64,000 nt of DNA from contig CAWFQA010000001.1 in NCBI GenBank assembly GCA_963817855.1, positions 2,402,337-2,466,336 on the forward strand, read 5' to 3'. This document shows, piece after piece, positions 63,963 to 64,000 of the stretch; position 1 is the stretch's first letter; each line of letters opens with the position of its first letter. This DNA is from JAKAAZ01 sp963817855. GTDB taxonomy: Bacteria > Acidobacteriota > Terriglobia > Terriglobales > Acidobacteriaceae. Position numbers and translations under genes: made by a program. The notes under the pieces were generated by a model. The model saw only the letters and a program-made list of their open reading frames with translations, searched no databases and had not been told where the DNA came from.

Positions 63963-64000
63963 TGGCGGGGACGACGGGGCTCGAACCCGCGACCTCTGCC
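63963..64000 (-). tRNA. tRNA 3' half, probably tRNA-Asp (cut by window edge)
   Basis: On the minus strand the last 38 bases give the end of an anticodon stem (GGCAG), variable loop AGGTC, T-arm GCGGG-TTCGAGC-CCCGT, acceptor strand CGTCCCC, discriminator G and an encoded CCA. All expected pairs form. Discriminator G and the arm sequences suggest tRNA-Asp, but the anticodon is outside the window. Confidence 0.75.

Noticed and set aside
1..64000. CRISPR array, rRNA genes or an intact insertion sequence
   Set aside because: Reading through the window I saw no regularly spaced repeats, no rRNA sequence and no complete transposase; the only mobility gene is the recombinase remnant at 63.4-63.9 kb.

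Overview
The window looks like a chromosomal segment of an Acidobacteriota (Terriglobia-type) genome. This is inferred from gene content, not from a marker gene: BlaI/M56 pairs, PadR regulators with ADOP-type FtsX permeases and HAAS-type membrane proteins, carboxypeptidase-regulatory-like domains, DUF5107/TPR proteins, TAT-exported Gfo/Idh/MocA enzymes, and one copy of a short GTCATTCTGAGCGAAGCG-type dispersed repeat. There is no rRNA and no CRISPR array. One complete tRNA (Arg-CCT) is present, and the 3' half of a second tRNA lies at the right edge.

Layout. 0-4.6 kb is a surface-polysaccharide block: the start of an FkbM methyltransferase, a Wzx-like flippase, two SAM methyltransferases and a GT4 glycosyltransferase. 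4.8-10 kb holds signal peptidase I and carA-carB. 10-12.5 kb has an ArsR/SRPBCC pair with two palindromic operators, a small membrane protein and a DapA-like lyase. 12.5-21.5 kb is a probable BlaI-type regulon: M56 sensor, BlaI repressor, a 34-residue membrane peptide, an FAD oxidoreductase, two YceI proteins, a PAP2 phosphatase, a thioredoxin-fold protein and a cytochrome b561-like membrane protein. Two promoters there carry the same operator. 21.6-30.7 kb is mostly housekeeping: tRNA-Arg, a class C beta-lactamase-like hydrolase, murQ, murA, an oxidoreductase, an EamA transporter and rpsO-pnp. 30.8-37.2 kb has a broken SAM hydroxide adenosyltransferase, a cytochrome c, thiC, a ccmA-ybaK-ccmB operon and a ccmD-like peptide, with a broken TonB-C/TPR gene between the last two. 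37.2-44.7 kb has a DAHP synthase, a beta-propeller lipoprotein, a PP2C phosphatase, YihY, a cold-shock protein and queG. 45-52.5 kb is a secreted/periplasmic carbohydrate-type locus: DUF5107-TPR facing a three-gene operon of Gfo/Idh, FG-GAP and beta-helix proteins.

52.8-64 kb looks like a decaying integrated island. A degenerate copy of a tRNA 3' end lies at 52.81 kb and the true tRNA 3' end at 63.96 kb. The catalytic half of a tyrosine recombinase sits next to the tRNA. Between them are a deletion-fused PadR/HAAS scar, an amidohydrolase, PadR plus an ADOP permease that has lost its middle, a frameshifted DUF1906 gene, and an intact 1326-residue protein that joins a periplasmic-receptor-like domain to about ten membrane helices. 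That last protein is the least explained gene in the window.

Several genes outside the island also carry clustered one-base indels (20.0, 21.25, 31.2-31.5 and 36.1-36.8 kb), while long genes such as carB (1095 aa), pnp, the 1108-aa TPR protein and the 1326-aa protein are intact. The indels are therefore local: either true pseudogenes or patches of poor sequence. Coordinates for pseudogenes are those of the reconstructed reading frames.
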